Shown here piece by piece: positions 8,625 through 18,425 of a stretch of DNA of 64,000 bases. Source of the DNA: Terriglobia bacterium (lineage in GTDB: Bacteria; Acidobacteriota; Terriglobia; Bryobacterales; UBA6623); NCBI GenBank assembly GCA_009841225.1, contig VXMF01000005.1:62001-126000 (forward strand). The letters run 5' to 3'. The position numbers and the translations under genes are program-made. The notes beneath the pieces are model-generated. The model made no database searches. It saw nothing but the letters and a program-made list of their open reading frames with translations, and was not told the DNA's origin. Within the stretch, counting starts at the first letter, position 1. Each line of letters opens with the position of its first letter.

Positions 8625-9138
8625 TTCGAGCGAGCAAGAGGCAGCGACCCAACGCGGCCGATCCATGCTCAGTCGGCGCGCGCCTCCCTAGTAGCCACCT
8701 GCGAAGTGGTCTCCGGCTGAACCAGCGCTCTTCCCGTCTCGCTTCGAGACGCTGCTATGCCCCTTTGAAGGCTTGCCCCGTGGCCCGCAGCCCCCACAGG
8801 TAGGCGCCAAGGACGGTAGCGGCGTAGTCGCGGTTGGTGGCGTCACTCACCAACAGAGGGGTGGCATCCGACTCGGAGACATAGCCCCGGAAGTCCGGCT
8901 CCTTCGGCCAGAAGACCCGAAACAGGGGTATGGCTGCCCTGTCGAGAACTCCCGTGCCGAGGCGGCGAATCTCTTCCCGCTTGCTTTCAGGCCGCGAACG
9001 GTAAAATCAGCGCATCTTGATCGGAACTGCGACCAGCTATTACAACAGCCTCGACAAGCTGGCCGCGGGCGCCCGGCCGGCCGCCCGCGCCACACGCGTC
9101 AGACCTTTGATGGTTCTGCAAATCTGAGGTGGAAGGCG
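8625..9138. other. Intergenic stretch with a possible gene-tail remnant
   Basis: This 514-bp gap holds no convincing complete gene. On the minus strand 8755-9006 is an 84-codon stop-to-stop frame with coding-like sequence (FRVFWPKEPDFRGYVSESD, ATPLLVSDATNRDYAATV, LGAYLWGLRATGQAFKGA) but no ATG. It looks like the 3-prime end of a lost gene of a family I cannot name. An open frame on the plus strand from 8773 runs into the Kelch gene but has no protein-like features. Confidence 0.4.
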
Positions 9139-10146
9139 ATGATCAATCGTTTAGGACTCAGTTCATCAATGGCATTCGTCGCCGTGCTGGTCTCGGCCGC
9201 GGCCCTTCCGCAAACGTCTAACGCCGACACCAACCGCGGCGAGCTCCTGGTCCCTCGCTACGGCCCAACCGCCGTCTCCGATGGCAGGTGGGTCTACGTC
9301 TACGGCGGCGCCCCCAGAGGCGCGCGAAACGGTCCCGGCTTCATGCACGACGGGTTGCTCTCGCTGATCGAGCGCGTCGACCCGACCTCGTTGAAATCGG
9401 AGTACTTCAGCAACGGTTTGCATCGGCGGGCGAACCACGGGTCGGCTTTCGCGCACGGCTCCATCGTCAGCTGCGGCGGCCGCACCCAGGTGGGGTTGTC
9501 GCGCGGTCGAGTCTCGTCGTGCGAGTCCCTTGACCTCGAAAGCGGAACCTTCAGGGAGCTGCCGGCGCTTCCGGAGTCGGTCAGAACGCTCGGCATGGTG
9601 GCTGCCGGCGACCATCTCTATGCCGTCGGCGGGCTCACGGAGAGTGGGCGCTACTCGGCGGCGACGGTCCGTCTTGCGCCGGAGGCAAGCGCATGGGAGC
9701 GCTTAGCCGATATGCCACTCGCACGCGAGGGGAAGATCGTGGCCGTTGGCCGCCAGCTCTACGCGATAGGCGGCTACGACGGTTCAGCCATGCGTTCGGT
9801 GATGGTCTTCGATACGGAAACGGAGCAATGGGAGCGGCGCGAAGATCTTCCATTCGGGCTGAGCGCACATTCGCTAGCGACCGACGGGGACTCCATCTAC
9901 CTGTTCGGCGACTACGAGCGCATGAACTTGATTCACAGGTACGAGCCCGGCACGGGAGCGCTATATCGGCTTGACCAGCAGATTGCCCCCAGGCGCCACA
10001 CCGATGCCGTCGCGGTCGCCGGCCGCGTGCTCGTGATTGGAGGCAACCAGACAAGCGCTGGCCAAGCGACGACTTTGATCGAAGCCTTCGAATTGGAAGA
10101 CCTGCGCGCGGGGGGGCGTAGGATCGGCTCTGTGTCAGCCAAGTAG
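9139..10146 (+). CDS. Secreted Kelch-repeat protein
   Basis: A 335-residue protein with a signal peptide (MINRLGLSSSMAFVAVLVSAAALPQTSNAD), hence periplasmic or secreted. Kelch blades recur about every 50 residues: VYVYGGAP, HLYAVGGLTESG, QLYAIGGYDGSAM, SIYLFGDYERM and VLVIGGNQT, with paired W/ERR-type strands (WERLADMP, WERREDLPF). This predicts a beta-propeller. I start at 9139 because a purine-rich AGGTGGAAGG site precedes it and the longer frame adds non-protein-like sequence. The role is unknown. Confidence 0.85.
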   Translation: MINRLGLSSSMAFVAVLVSAAALPQTSNADTNRGELLVPRYGPTAVSDGRWVYVYGGAPRGARNGPGFMHDGLLSLIERVDPTSLKSEYFSNGLHRRANHGSAFAHGSIVSCGGRTQVGLSRGRVSSCESLDLESGTFRELPALPESVRTLGMVAAGDHLYAVGGLTESGRYSAATVRLAPEASAWERLADMPLAREGKIVAVGRQLYAIGGYDGSAMRSVMVFDTETEQWERREDLPFGLSAHSLATDGDSIYLFGDYERMNLIHRYEPGTGALYRLDQQIAPRRHTDAVAVAGRVLVIGGNQTSAGQATTLIEAFELEDLRAGGRRIGSVSAK

Positions 10147-10462
10147 CCGCACCAATCGCCCAATTGCCTCGGCGAGAGTTTCAAGATGAGCAACATCAGG
10201 GCCGCCATCCAAGATCCGATTAGCCTGACGAACTGATCAGAAGTGGCTGTCGATGTGTGCCTGCGGAAAGACGAATTTTCCTAGTTCCGGAAGCTCGCGG
10301 CCGCGCCTGCTGGTTGCCCCGGATCGAGGCGACTCCGGTCCAGCATCGGTGCCGTCCAGTCCGAGCCGCCGGGCTGGCTGGCAACTACGACGGGGCGCGA
10401 CTCGAGGCCGCAGCGGATCGCAGTGGCGGCAGCATCGAACCGGCCACCGAGACGCGAATCAG
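10147..10462. other. Intergenic gap between Kelch and nirK genes
   Basis: A 316-bp convergent gap with no gene, RNA gene or clear terminator that I can support. The short frames on both strands have no family-like sequence. Confidence 0.5.
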
Positions 10463-11578
10463 TCAGGCGGGAATCGGCCCAGGAGGCTGGACCTGCTTCA
10501 TCAATGTCTCGTCCCACTCGCCTTCGACAACCACTTGGGCCAGAGCCCCCAATTCGACTGCCTCGATCAGATTGTGATTGAGGTAGTTGTAGACTCCGGG
10601 CTGCCGAAACGTGTAGATGGCGGCACCCGCCGAGCCGCCGCGAATAAACCAAGTCTCGAGACCATGGGCGGGTGGGTCCGAGAACGACCCCTGCTCCCAA
10701 ACGTAGTCTCCGTGCCCCCCTATCAAATGCGGCCGCGAATCCCGGTTGGCCTGGGAGTGGATGAATAAGACCGCTTCGCCGACCTTTGCCCTCAGGGCTT
10801 GGTCGCCTGTGAGAGAGCCGGCCCCGCCGTTAAAGACTACGTGAGACGGAATCAGTCCGCGCATCGCCCCAAGCGTGTCGGCAATCCCGTCGGCATGGCT
10901 CGTGTATCGCTTGAAATTCCCCTCGGCATCCCGGGGGACATAGAGATCCTGCTCGCCAACATAGTACGCCCGGTCGTACCGGATCGGGCTACCGTCTCGG
11001 TCGCTGAGGCCTTCCCTCGGCAAGACCATCACAGCTCCGTTCATGCCCGAGACGACATGGTAGGGAATCATCGATCCACCCGGCGCACAGTGGTAGATGA
11101 ACGTGCCGGGCTTGGTCGCGCGCCAGCGGAGAACCACCTGCTCCCCAGGATTCACCTGCGTGAGCGCGCCGCCACCGAGCCCGCCCGTCGACGCGTGGAA
11201 GTCAATGTTGTGCATGAAAGCGTTGCCACGCGGATTCCTCAAGGTGAGTTCGACGAAGTCCCCCTCGTGGCAAACGATGAGGGGCCCCGGAATCGATCCG
11301 TTGAAGGTAAGGGCGTGGACTTCGGTGCCGGCTCCGTCCACCACCTTCTTCACTTCTCGAGCGACAAGCTCGACTTCGACGATGACCGGACCGCCCGGGG
11401 AGATCTGCTCGTGCTTCGGGACGAGCGGCGGTTCGACAAGATCCTGCTTGATGCGCGGCAGGCCCCCGATGTCGTCCGAGGACAAGTCGGCAGAGCCTGC
11501 CCCGCCCTGGCTGGCAGCGGGCATAGCTGCGATCGCTCCGGTGGCCTTCAGAACCCTTCGCCTGCTGACTTTGGACAT
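10463..11578 (-). CDS. nirK: Copper-containing nitrite reductase
   Basis: Periplasmic reductase of nitrite to nitric oxide (denitrification), 371 residues with a twin-arginine signal ([14 protein letters not shown]). Type 1 copper ligands are H123, C164, H174 and M179, in FMHNIDFHA and YHCAPGG...[17 protein letters not shown]. Type 2 ligands are H128, H163 and H335. The catalytic pair D126 and H284 ([13 protein letters not shown]) is intact. The start at 11578 gives the Tat signal. No other denitrification gene lies nearby, and I see no FNR/NNR-type box upstream. A decayed paralogue sits 3.5 kb away. Confidence 0.93.
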   Translation of the reverse strand: MSKVSRRRVLKATGAIAAMPAASQGGAGSADLSSDDIGGLPRIKQDLVEPPLVPKHEQISPGGPVIVEVELVAREVKKVVDGAGTEVHALTFNGSIPGPLIVCHEGDFVELTLRNPRGNAFMHNIDFHASTGGLGGGALTQVNPGEQVVLRWRATKPGTFIYHCAPGGSMIPYHVVSGMNGAVMVLPREGLSDRDGSPIRYDRAYYVGEQDLYVPRDAEGNFKRYTSHADGIADTLGAMRGLIPSHVVFNGGAGSLTGDQALRAKVGEAVLFIHSQANRDSRPHLIGGHGDYVWEQGSFSDPPAHGLETWFIRGGSAGAAIYTFRQPGVYNYLNHNLIEAVELGALAQVVVEGEWDETLMKQVQPPGPIPA

Positions 11579-11854
11579 TGGTTCTAGCTCAATCTTAGCG
11601 AAGCGGTCTCTGAGGCCTAGGACGTCAGCCGTCCAGGCCACGCACGCGCACGCAGTCCTGTTGTAATGCGACCGTTCCCGGCCCTATCATGATGATGGTG
11701 TTCGCACAGTCGGTCAGAGGATCCCGCAAACGGACGCCTCAGGGCAGGACGCGGAGAATCGCGAGGATGTTGCTGCGCCCCGCGCGAGCCTTGGCGTGGT
11801 CCGACCAGATCGGCGTGCAAGCGCTAGGACCGGCGCCAACGTAGCTCGGCGAAG

Positions 11855-13123
11855 ATGGCTGTGAGAAGAAAACGCATGGACCGTCGCGTCGTCTTGAAAG
11901 GGCTGGGTGGAGCTTTGGCGCTACCCCTGCTGGAGGCCGGAGCGCTAGCGAACCAGTCCCCGCCCTTGCGGCTCTTGGTCGTCGGCAACCCGCTCGGAAT
12001 GCACCCTGAGAACTTCTTCCCGGAGCAATTCGGCAAGACGTTCACCCTTCCCAGGACCCTCCGCTCTCTCGAGTGGCTCAAGGATCGGATGTCGATCCTG
12101 GCCCATACCGATCACGGGATGGTCAACGGACACGGCCGCGAGATCTCGTTCCTGAACGGCATCTTGCCCGCGAACAGCCAAGCGTACCCCGAAAAGAACG
12201 TTTCCCTCGACCAAGTGATCGCTCGCAGGACAGCCGGCCGCGTGCGGTTCGCTTCGGTCCACGCGGCCCTGGAGAGCGGGATCCGGATGAGTTGGAACTC
12301 CAACGGCGTCGAAGTGAAGCCGTTTACGGATCCTCAAAGGCTGTTCGATCATCTGTTCTTGAACCTAACGCCGGAAGAACGCACGGCACGGCGAGCACTG
12401 ATCGAACGCAACGGCAGCATCCTGGACTCCGCTGCAGAGCAATTGGCGGCGCTGAAGCGGCGCGTGGGAAGCCGAGACAGCGAACGCTTGGATCAGTACG
12501 CAACCTCGGTGCGAGAGCTGGAAAGCAGCTTTGCAGACCGCACGCAATGGATCGACCGCGACAAGCCGCGGTTTGACATCTCGAAACACTTCTCGGCCTA
12601 TGAAGCGACGGTCGAGAATCGCTACAACGCCATCTTTGACATGGTCGCCTACGCGTTTCAGACCGACTTGACCCGGGTCGCCACCGTGGCTTTCCCGAAC
12701 GAACTCAGCTACAGGGACCTTGACGGAGTCACGCGCGGCTATCACGCCTGCACCCACAACGGCAAGAAAGAGGAGATCGTCGCCGAGTTGGTCGCGATCG
12801 AGTCCTTCCAGATCGCACAGCTGTCAAGGTGCCTCGGGAAGCTCGACGCGATCCAAGAGCCCAATGGGGACGGCACGATGCTCGATCACACGATCGTCCT
12901 CTTCGGTAGCGGCATGGGCTATGGCGGCACGCATTCGAACCGAAACCTCCCAATCTTTGTAGCGGGCGGCGGCTTCAAGCACCGCGGCCACGTCGACACG
13001 CGGAGCGCCTCCGGAACCAACATGCCGCTCTGCAATCTGTTCCTGACGCTGATCCGGCGCTTCGGAATCGACCGGGACCGGTTTAATACCAGCACGGGAT
13101 CGTTCGACCTGCGTCATGCCTAG
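11855..13123 (+). CDS. DUF1552 domain protein
   Basis: A 422-residue exported protein of the DUF1552 (HXXSHH-type) family, found with planctomycete-type cytochrome proteins in Planctomycetes and Acidobacteria. The N-terminus MDRRVVLKGLGGALALPLLEAGALA resembles a Tat or Sec signal. Family-like stretches are SILAHTDHGMVNGHGRE, DLTRVATVAFPNE, YHACTHNGK and VLFGSGMGYGGTHSNRNLP. The start could be 11855 or 11876 (MDRR). Its end overlaps the next gene by 8 bp, so the two are coupled. The biochemical activity of the family is unknown to me. Confidence 0.87.
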   Translation: MAVRRKRMDRRVVLKGLGGALALPLLEAGALANQSPPLRLLVVGNPLGMHPENFFPEQFGKTFTLPRTLRSLEWLKDRMSILAHTDHGMVNGHGREISFLNGILPANSQAYPEKNVSLDQVIARRTAGRVRFASVHAALESGIRMSWNSNGVEVKPFTDPQRLFDHLFLNLTPEERTARRALIERNGSILDSAAEQLAALKRRVGSRDSERLDQYATSVRELESSFADRTQWIDRDKPRFDISKHFSAYEATVENRYNAIFDMVAYAFQTDLTRVATVAFPNELSYRDLDGVTRGYHACTHNGKKEEIVAELVAIESFQIAQLSRCLGKLDAIQEPNGDGTMLDHTIVLFGSGMGYGGTHSNRNLPIFVAGGGFKHRGHVDTRSASGTNMPLCNLFLTLIRRFGIDRDRFNTSTGSFDLRHA

Positions 13124-15635
13124 TCTTCTCCGACTAGCGGGCTTGCTTGCGGCGCTTGCGATCCCTCAGTCAGTTCTCGCCGACCAAGCGCTACTCCAGG
13201 CCCATTGCGCAACGTGCCACAAGGACGTGAACCCTCCGGCCGGCTTCAGCATCGGCTCCCTCGGCAACAATCCCGACGCTCAAAGCATTGAGCTCTGGGT
13301 CAAGAGCCGAGCATACGTCGAGACCGGCTACATGCCTCCCGCCAACGAGAGCCGGTTGTCTGTCGCAGAGCGCCGACAGCTGGTGCGGTATCTGGACGAG
13401 AGAATCGGCACCCACCAACAGGCAGCCGCTCGGCCGAAACCCGCACCGCCCAGAAGACTGAACAACCGAGAGCTGGCCAACAGTGTCCGCGACGTTTTGT
13501 TGATCGAAGACGTCGGAACCCACCATCCGCTGGCCAATCTGCTCGGCGACACCCTCGAAGACGGATTCGACACCGTTGGCGACACCCTCGGGCTGAGTGA
13601 GTTCCATCTGGAACAGTACATCGAAGCGTTCCGGAGGGTCGTTGACGCCACCATTCTCTCCGGCGCTCCTCTGGCGGCCCGACGCTACGCGGTTACGGCC
13701 GAGGAGATGCGGATGACCAGCTTGTCTCAAGCCGCGGGACGCGAGTGGGCGATCCGCACCCCGGACAGCATCGATTTCCTAGACCCGCGGCTGCGCGTCT
13801 ATTTCTCGAATTTCAAGATGGCTCCCGCGACGGGGTGGTACCGCATCAAGATCCGAGCCACCGGCACGGACCGCGGCGTCTACGACGCCGACCAGACCGG
13901 CATTTACGATGGCGACCCCGTCCGGCTGGCTGTCCACCTGGGGGATCGCAAGAGAGTCTTCTACCTTCCCGATGGCGAGGCATTCGAGATCGAGATGAAG
14001 GAGTGGATCGCCGCCGGAACAAGGCTGGAGCTGTCCTACCCGACGGACGGGCTGCGCTTCCGGGGCAACGGGAACTTCAAGTTCCAGTTTTCGATCGGCC
14101 ACGACCACATCAAGCAGCACGACCCCGCGCTGTACGACCGGGTCTTGAAGGAGATGCTTCCGAAGGCCCCTGCCAGAACCGCTAAGAATCCTCGGCACTG
14201 GAGCCATTGGACCGAGCATTGGCAGGGAGCGCGCCCGCGACTCTTCCGTGCCGAGGTCGAGGGCCCGCTGTACGCTAGCTGGCCGCCCAAACGCCAGATC
14301 GAGCTATTGGGAGAACACCCTCGGGCGCAAGACGCTGCCATGATTCTCCGCCCGATCGCCGAACGGGCGTGGCGTCGGCAAGTAGGCGACCGGGAACTCG
14401 ACCCCATAGTTCGGCTGGTCCGCTCCAAGGCCAGCGAGATGAGCGATCTAGACGCGATCAAGGAGGGCATCGTCGCGATCCTCGCTTCGCCGTCCTTCCT
14501 GCTATTGAATCTCGGCGACAGCGCACCGGCCGATCGCTTGGCCACCAAGCTCGGCTACTTCCTGGAGAGCACGATCCCTGACGATGGCATCCGCAAAGCG
14601 GCCCACATGGGGAGGCTAGATGACTTTGAGGGGATTCGCTCGCTGCTTCTGGGTCGGATCGACGGCTCCGGAGCCGAAGAGTTCCTGCGGCAGTTCCCAC
14701 ATTCGTGGCTAGAACTGGACCGGATCAACTTCATGGCCCCGGATCCGGATCGCTACCCGCTCTATGACCGCAAGCGCCTGAGCGAGGACATGGTCAACGA
14801 GGCGTTGCGGTTCTTCCGCCACGTGGTCGAGAACAACCTGCCCGTGACCGAGCTGCTGTCGGCAGACTACTCGTTCATCAACGCGGACCTCGCCAAGGTC
14901 TATCAGGTCGACGGCGTGCCCCAAGATTCGACGCTGCGCAAGCACACCTTCGCCGACGGGCGGCGCGGCGGGCTGCTCGGCATGGGAGCGTTCCTTACGT
15001 TGACTGCTGACAGCCTGGGAACCTCGCCAATCCACCGGGCTGTATACGTGATGGAGAAATTCTTGGGAATTCATCCGCCGCAGCCCCCGGCCGACGTCAA
15101 TATCACTGAGCCGGACATTCGCCAAGCAAAGACGATCAAGCAGATCCTCGCGGCCCATACGGAGGACGTATCCTGCGCCTCGTGCCATGCCAGCATCGAT
15201 CCCTACGGGTACGCCTTCGAGAACTTCGACCCCGTGGGCGCTTGGCGCGACAACTACACGGAGCACATCGCCCCTCGACCGTCCACGCAGGCCTTGCTCG
15301 AGATCGAGGAGCAAGACAGGCAGCGGGCCGCCGGAGGGTTGCCGACGCTGCCAAGGCCCTGGGAGAGCAAGCCGATCCCCGTCGATGCAAGCGCAACGCT
15401 GCCCGGCGGGACCGAGTACCGGGACATCATCGAATTTCGCCGTCACCTTCTCAAACGGGAAAATCTTGAGCGCTTCGTCCGCTGCTTCATCACGAAGCTG
15501 CTCATCTACGCGAACGGGGCGGAGCCCGAGAACGAACCGGAGATCCAGAGCATCCTTTCTCAGTCAGCGCAAAGCGAGCACCGCATCGTGGACACGATCG
15601 CCGCCGTCGTGGACAGCGCCCTATTTCGCAAGTAG
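13116..15635 (+). CDS. Planctomycete-type cytochrome c protein with DUF1587/1592/1588/1585 modules
   Basis: An 839-residue periplasmic protein. After a signal peptide (to about 22) a single-heme domain holds CATCH (31-35), with a Met ligand likely in GYMPPANE. Then come DUF1587 (RRLNNRELANSVRDVL), a carbohydrate-binding-like middle (about 225-330), DUF1595 (AWRRQVGDRELDPIV), DUF1592 (LATKLGYFLESTIPDDGI through FINADLAKVY), DUF1588 with a second CASCH and HASIDPYGYAFENFDPVG, and DUF1585 at the end. It overlaps the DUF1552 gene and probably works with it. The redox or degradative role is inferred only from the hemes. Confidence 0.87.
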   Translation: MPSLLRLAGLLAALAIPQSVLADQALLQAHCATCHKDVNPPAGFSIGSLGNNPDAQSIELWVKSRAYVETGYMPPANESRLSVAERRQLVRYLDERIGTHQQAAARPKPAPPRRLNNRELANSVRDVLLIEDVGTHHPLANLLGDTLEDGFDTVGDTLGLSEFHLEQYIEAFRRVVDATILSGAPLAARRYAVTAEEMRMTSLSQAAGREWAIRTPDSIDFLDPRLRVYFSNFKMAPATGWYRIKIRATGTDRGVYDADQTGIYDGDPVRLAVHLGDRKRVFYLPDGEAFEIEMKEWIAAGTRLELSYPTDGLRFRGNGNFKFQFSIGHDHIKQHDPALYDRVLKEMLPKAPARTAKNPRHWSHWTEHWQGARPRLFRAEVEGPLYASWPPKRQIELLGEHPRAQDAAMILRPIAERAWRRQVGDRELDPIVRLVRSKASEMSDLDAIKEGIVAILASPSFLLLNLGDSAPADRLATKLGYFLESTIPDDGIRKAAHMGRLDDFEGIRSLLLGRIDGSGAEEFLRQFPHSWLELDRINFMAPDPDRYPLYDRKRLSEDMVNEALRFFRHVVENNLPVTELLSADYSFINADLAKVYQVDGVPQDSTLRKHTFADGRRGGLLGMGAFLTLTADSLGTSPIHRAVYVMEKFLGIHPPQPPADVNITEPDIRQAKTIKQILAAHTEDVSCASCHASIDPYGYAFENFDPVGAWRDNYTEHIAPRPSTQALLEIEEQDRQRAAGGLPTLPRPWESKPIPVDASATLPGGTEYRDIIEFRRHLLKRENLERFVRCFITKLLIYANGAEPENEPEIQSILSQSAQSEHRIVDTIAAVVDSALFRK

Positions 15636-15744
15636 CGCAAGGACCGCGGTCAGCGCCCGGCGACGCAAGCGCCTCTGCGCCGGACCCCCAGTCGAGCCGG
15701 TGGCAAGCCCAGGCGGGCAAGCCGCGCGAGATCCCGCAGACACC

Positions 15745-17520
15745 CTATGCGAACCGCCACTCGTGCAGCACTCCTGACCCGCCTCGCCTACGCAGCCTCG
15801 CACGCCGGCAATACGCTACGCTCTCGCCGGCCGGGAAGAGGATTGAGAACCAAGCGAGCCAGCCCTCGCAGTCGAAGTCCACGGTGACCGTCTGCCAGCT
15901 CGACCCGCCGGCCAAGCTGACATCCGACTCTCCCAAGCCGCCCATCCGGGCAGGATTGCCCCAGCGCACCTTCAGGTCCCGCGCCGCTTCGCTCCGCAGC
16001 TCCAGCTCCAGCGTCAGCGCCCCTCCCCGCACGACCCAAGGCACGACGACCTCTTGGGGACGCCGCCCCGTGCCCGTCCATCGCAGACGGAGCGCTCCAT
16101 CCGACTCGCTCAGCAACCCGTTGTTGGTATACCAGCCAGCGACCATCGTCCGCAGGTCGTACTCGGCGGGGAGCGGATCCTCCAGCTCCCGGCCGTGATC
16201 ATTGGTCTCTTCGATCCAATCCGCAAGGCGCTCCCGTAGCCGGTTGAAGACGTCGGCGTGCTCAGAACTCTCCGCTAGGTTGTTGACCTCGTCGGGATCG
16301 GACTGCAGATCGTACAGCTCGTACTCGGGCCTAGCAGGGGCCATCCAGAGAGCTGCCGGCCCGGCCAGCTGGCCGCTCGAATTCAACTGGCGCATGACCT
16401 GCAAGGCCGGATAGCTGGTGTCCTTGTAGTGGTTCTTCTGCGCGTAGGGGCGATCCGGCAGGAAATTGCGGATCAGCTTCCAGCGCTTGTCCCGCACGCA
16501 GCGGATCCGGTCCACGGTCTCGTCGCAGCGGTCCCTAGCCGCGAACGCATAGTCCGGCTCCGGCTGCGCATCCGGGCCGATGAACACCCGACCCTGCATC
16601 GCGCCGGGCGGATTCTCGCCGACGAGATGCAGCGATGTCGCCGTGATGTCGATATGCTGTAGCAGCTGGCCATCAGCAGTGCCCGGCTCGAAGCCCGGCG
16701 GCTGGAACTGTGGCGGGATCCTGACGATCAGGGGAATGTGGATGCCCTGTTCGTAGAGCCACTGCTTGCCGCGATGCAACGCCTGCCCGTGGTCGCCGAA
16801 GAAGAAAATGATCGTTTGGTCGTAGAGCCCCTCGTCCTTCAGCCGCTGGATCACCTTGCCAACCTTCACGTCCAGATGCTGGGCGGTATCGAGGTACAGC
16901 GCGATATCCTCCCGGACCACCGGATGGTCCGGATAGAAGGCGGGCAGCGGGACGTCTTCCGGATTCACCGGCGCTTCGTCAAAGCGGCGGAACTTGCGAT
17001 GCGTCTCCGGGAAGTTGACCTGCGCGTAGAAAGGCACTCCGTCGGGCCGCTCGCTCCAATCGCTGCCGTCGAACGGCTGCTCGACACTGAAATTGAAATC
17101 GGTCTTGCCCCCGACCCGGATGCCGGGAGCCGGCTCGCGGCAATTCGCCGTGAAATAGCCGGCCTTGCGAAATAGGTCGGTGACGGCCTCGACACCTGCG
17201 GGCAAGCTGCGCGGACGGTCCCGGTAGCTCCGGTGGTTGTGGGCGCCGATCGATGTCTGGAACATCCCGGTCATGAGGGCGGAGCGCGCCGCAGAGCAGA
17301 CCGGGGCGGTGCAGACGCACTGTGTGTAGCGCACGCCCTCTTCCGCCAGGCGGTCGAGGTTCGGAGTGCGCACGAGCTCGTTGCCGTAACACGCAAGGTC
17401 CGGCGAGAAATCCTCGGCCAGTATCCACAGCACGTTCGCGCGCGCCTCGGCCGACCGGCACGCCGCAGCGGCCAAGCCGGGCAGTACTGGCGAAATACGG
17501 AGAAAGCTGCGTCGCTGCAT
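15745..17520 (-). CDS. Sulfatase (formylglycine-dependent)
   Basis: Secreted alkaline-phosphatase-superfamily sulfatase of about 591 residues. The N-terminus MQRRSFLRISPVLPGLAAAAC looks like an exported or Tat signal, so I prefer the second ATG over the one 9 bp upstream. The C-x-A-x-R maturation motif is CSAAR in TAPVCSAARSALMTG. Metal-site motifs are WILAEDFSPD near the start and FFFGDHGQALHRGKQWLYE. A C-terminal jelly-roll-like extension of about 130 residues follows. Its Cys would be oxidised by an FGE such as the one at 40416-41309. It lies 50 bp after the NIPSNAP gene, same strand. Confidence 0.9.
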   Translation of the reverse strand: MQRRSFLRISPVLPGLAAAACRSAEARANVLWILAEDFSPDLACYGNELVRTPNLDRLAEEGVRYTQCVCTAPVCSAARSALMTGMFQTSIGAHNHRSYRDRPRSLPAGVEAVTDLFRKAGYFTANCREPAPGIRVGGKTDFNFSVEQPFDGSDWSERPDGVPFYAQVNFPETHRKFRRFDEAPVNPEDVPLPAFYPDHPVVREDIALYLDTAQHLDVKVGKVIQRLKDEGLYDQTIIFFFGDHGQALHRGKQWLYEQGIHIPLIVRIPPQFQPPGFEPGTADGQLLQHIDITATSLHLVGENPPGAMQGRVFIGPDAQPEPDYAFAARDRCDETVDRIRCVRDKRWKLIRNFLPDRPYAQKNHYKDTSYPALQVMRQLNSSGQLAGPAALWMAPARPEYELYDLQSDPDEVNNLAESSEHADVFNRLRERLADWIEETNDHGRELEDPLPAEYDLRTMVAGWYTNNGLLSESDGALRLRWTGTGRRPQEVVVPWVVRGGALTLELELRSEAARDLKVRWGNPARMGGLGESDVSLAGGSSWQTVTVDFDCEGWLAWFSILFPAGESVAYCRRARLRRRGGSGVLHEWRFA

Positions 17521-17570
17521 GGCCCACATTGTAGGAGGGCAACGACGCGGTTAGGTCAAGAAAAGGCGCG

Positions 17571-18353
17571 CTAGCGGATCGGCGAGAACGGCAGTCCGGC
17601 CAAATGGATATTCGAAACCGTGGAAACGATCTCCGCGTTGCTCCAGCCCGGCGTGACCTTGATCCGGTTCCAAGCATCGCTCCTGCCAAACGTCGACCAA
17701 GCCTCGCCGCGGGCTTCCATGTCGGCGTAGTGCGACATGTAAATCAAGCTGGGCATGTGCGAGCCCACGATCGTCTCGCCGAAGAATACCGGATGGATGC
17801 CGCAGTCGCGGAAGATCTGGATCTCTTCCTCGTTGAACATCCGCATTTTCTCCTGCGTGTCCCGCACAGTCTCCTGCTCGTAGATCCGCAGGTCGAAGGC
17901 GCGTCCCTTCTCCGCTGCCGGCGGCACCTCGATCGTCTTCATCCCATCAAAGGCCCGCAGCAGCCAGCTCTCGACGCGGTCGTAGGGAGCGTGGTCGTGG
18001 GATCCGAATTCGGAGGCAGCCTTGCTCCAATCCTTGTCCGCGCGCTTGGCGGCGAGCTTCTCGCCCATGTCCGCCAAGGAGTCGTACGCCGACAGCGCGT
18101 AGACGCGCGGCGTGAACTCTCCGAGGGTCACGCGGAAGTAGCCCTGCACCAATCCCACCCGCTTCGTCATCGGCAGGTGCTCCTGCTCCAAGAACTGGGT
18201 CAGTCGCCCGAACTGGTCGGACTTCGAATAGCGCAGCTTATAGCAGCGGATCTCAAAGATCTGGTTCTCGCCGTCAGCTTTGTCGGCCGCAGCAGCAGAC
18301 CCGGCCGCCAGCCCGGCAGCCGAAGATGTCGCCAGGAAATTGCGTCTGTCCAT
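17571..18353 (-). CDS. NIPSNAP-family exported protein
   Basis: A 260-residue protein with a DRRNFLATSSAAGLAAG (Tat-like) signal followed by two NIPSNAP ferredoxin-like repeats: FEIRCYKLRYSKSDQF in the first half and FDLRIYEQETVRDTQEK in the second, ending MPSLIYMSHYADMEARGEAW. The start at 18353 is chosen because it gives the signal peptide. Bacterial NIPSNAP proteins have no firm function. It sits 72 bp behind ftsZ in the same direction and may be read through from the dcw operon. Confidence 0.83.
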   Translation of the reverse strand: MDRRNFLATSSAAGLAAGSAAAADKADGENQIFEIRCYKLRYSKSDQFGRLTQFLEQEHLPMTKRVGLVQGYFRVTLGEFTPRVYALSAYDSLADMGEKLAAKRADKDWSKAASEFGSHDHAPYDRVESWLLRAFDGMKTIEVPPAAEKGRAFDLRIYEQETVRDTQEKMRMFNEEEIQIFRDCGIHPVFFGETIVGSHMPSLIYMSHYADMEARGEAWSTFGRSDAWNRIKVTPGWSNAEIVSTVSNIHLAGLPFSPIR

Positions 18354-18425
18354 GTAGACCGTTATAGCACCTCGGCGACGGCCCGTCTTGTGGACAGGGC
18401 CGCCCGCGTCGGTTGCCGCCAGCAC

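Noticed and set aside
8773-9138. N-terminal extension of the Kelch protein
   Set aside because: The extension is not protein-like and the signal peptide with a ribosome site begins at 9139.
18377-18400. Possible terminator after ftsZ (CGGCCC/GGGCCG arms)
   Set aside because: Short stem, long loop and no T-tract.
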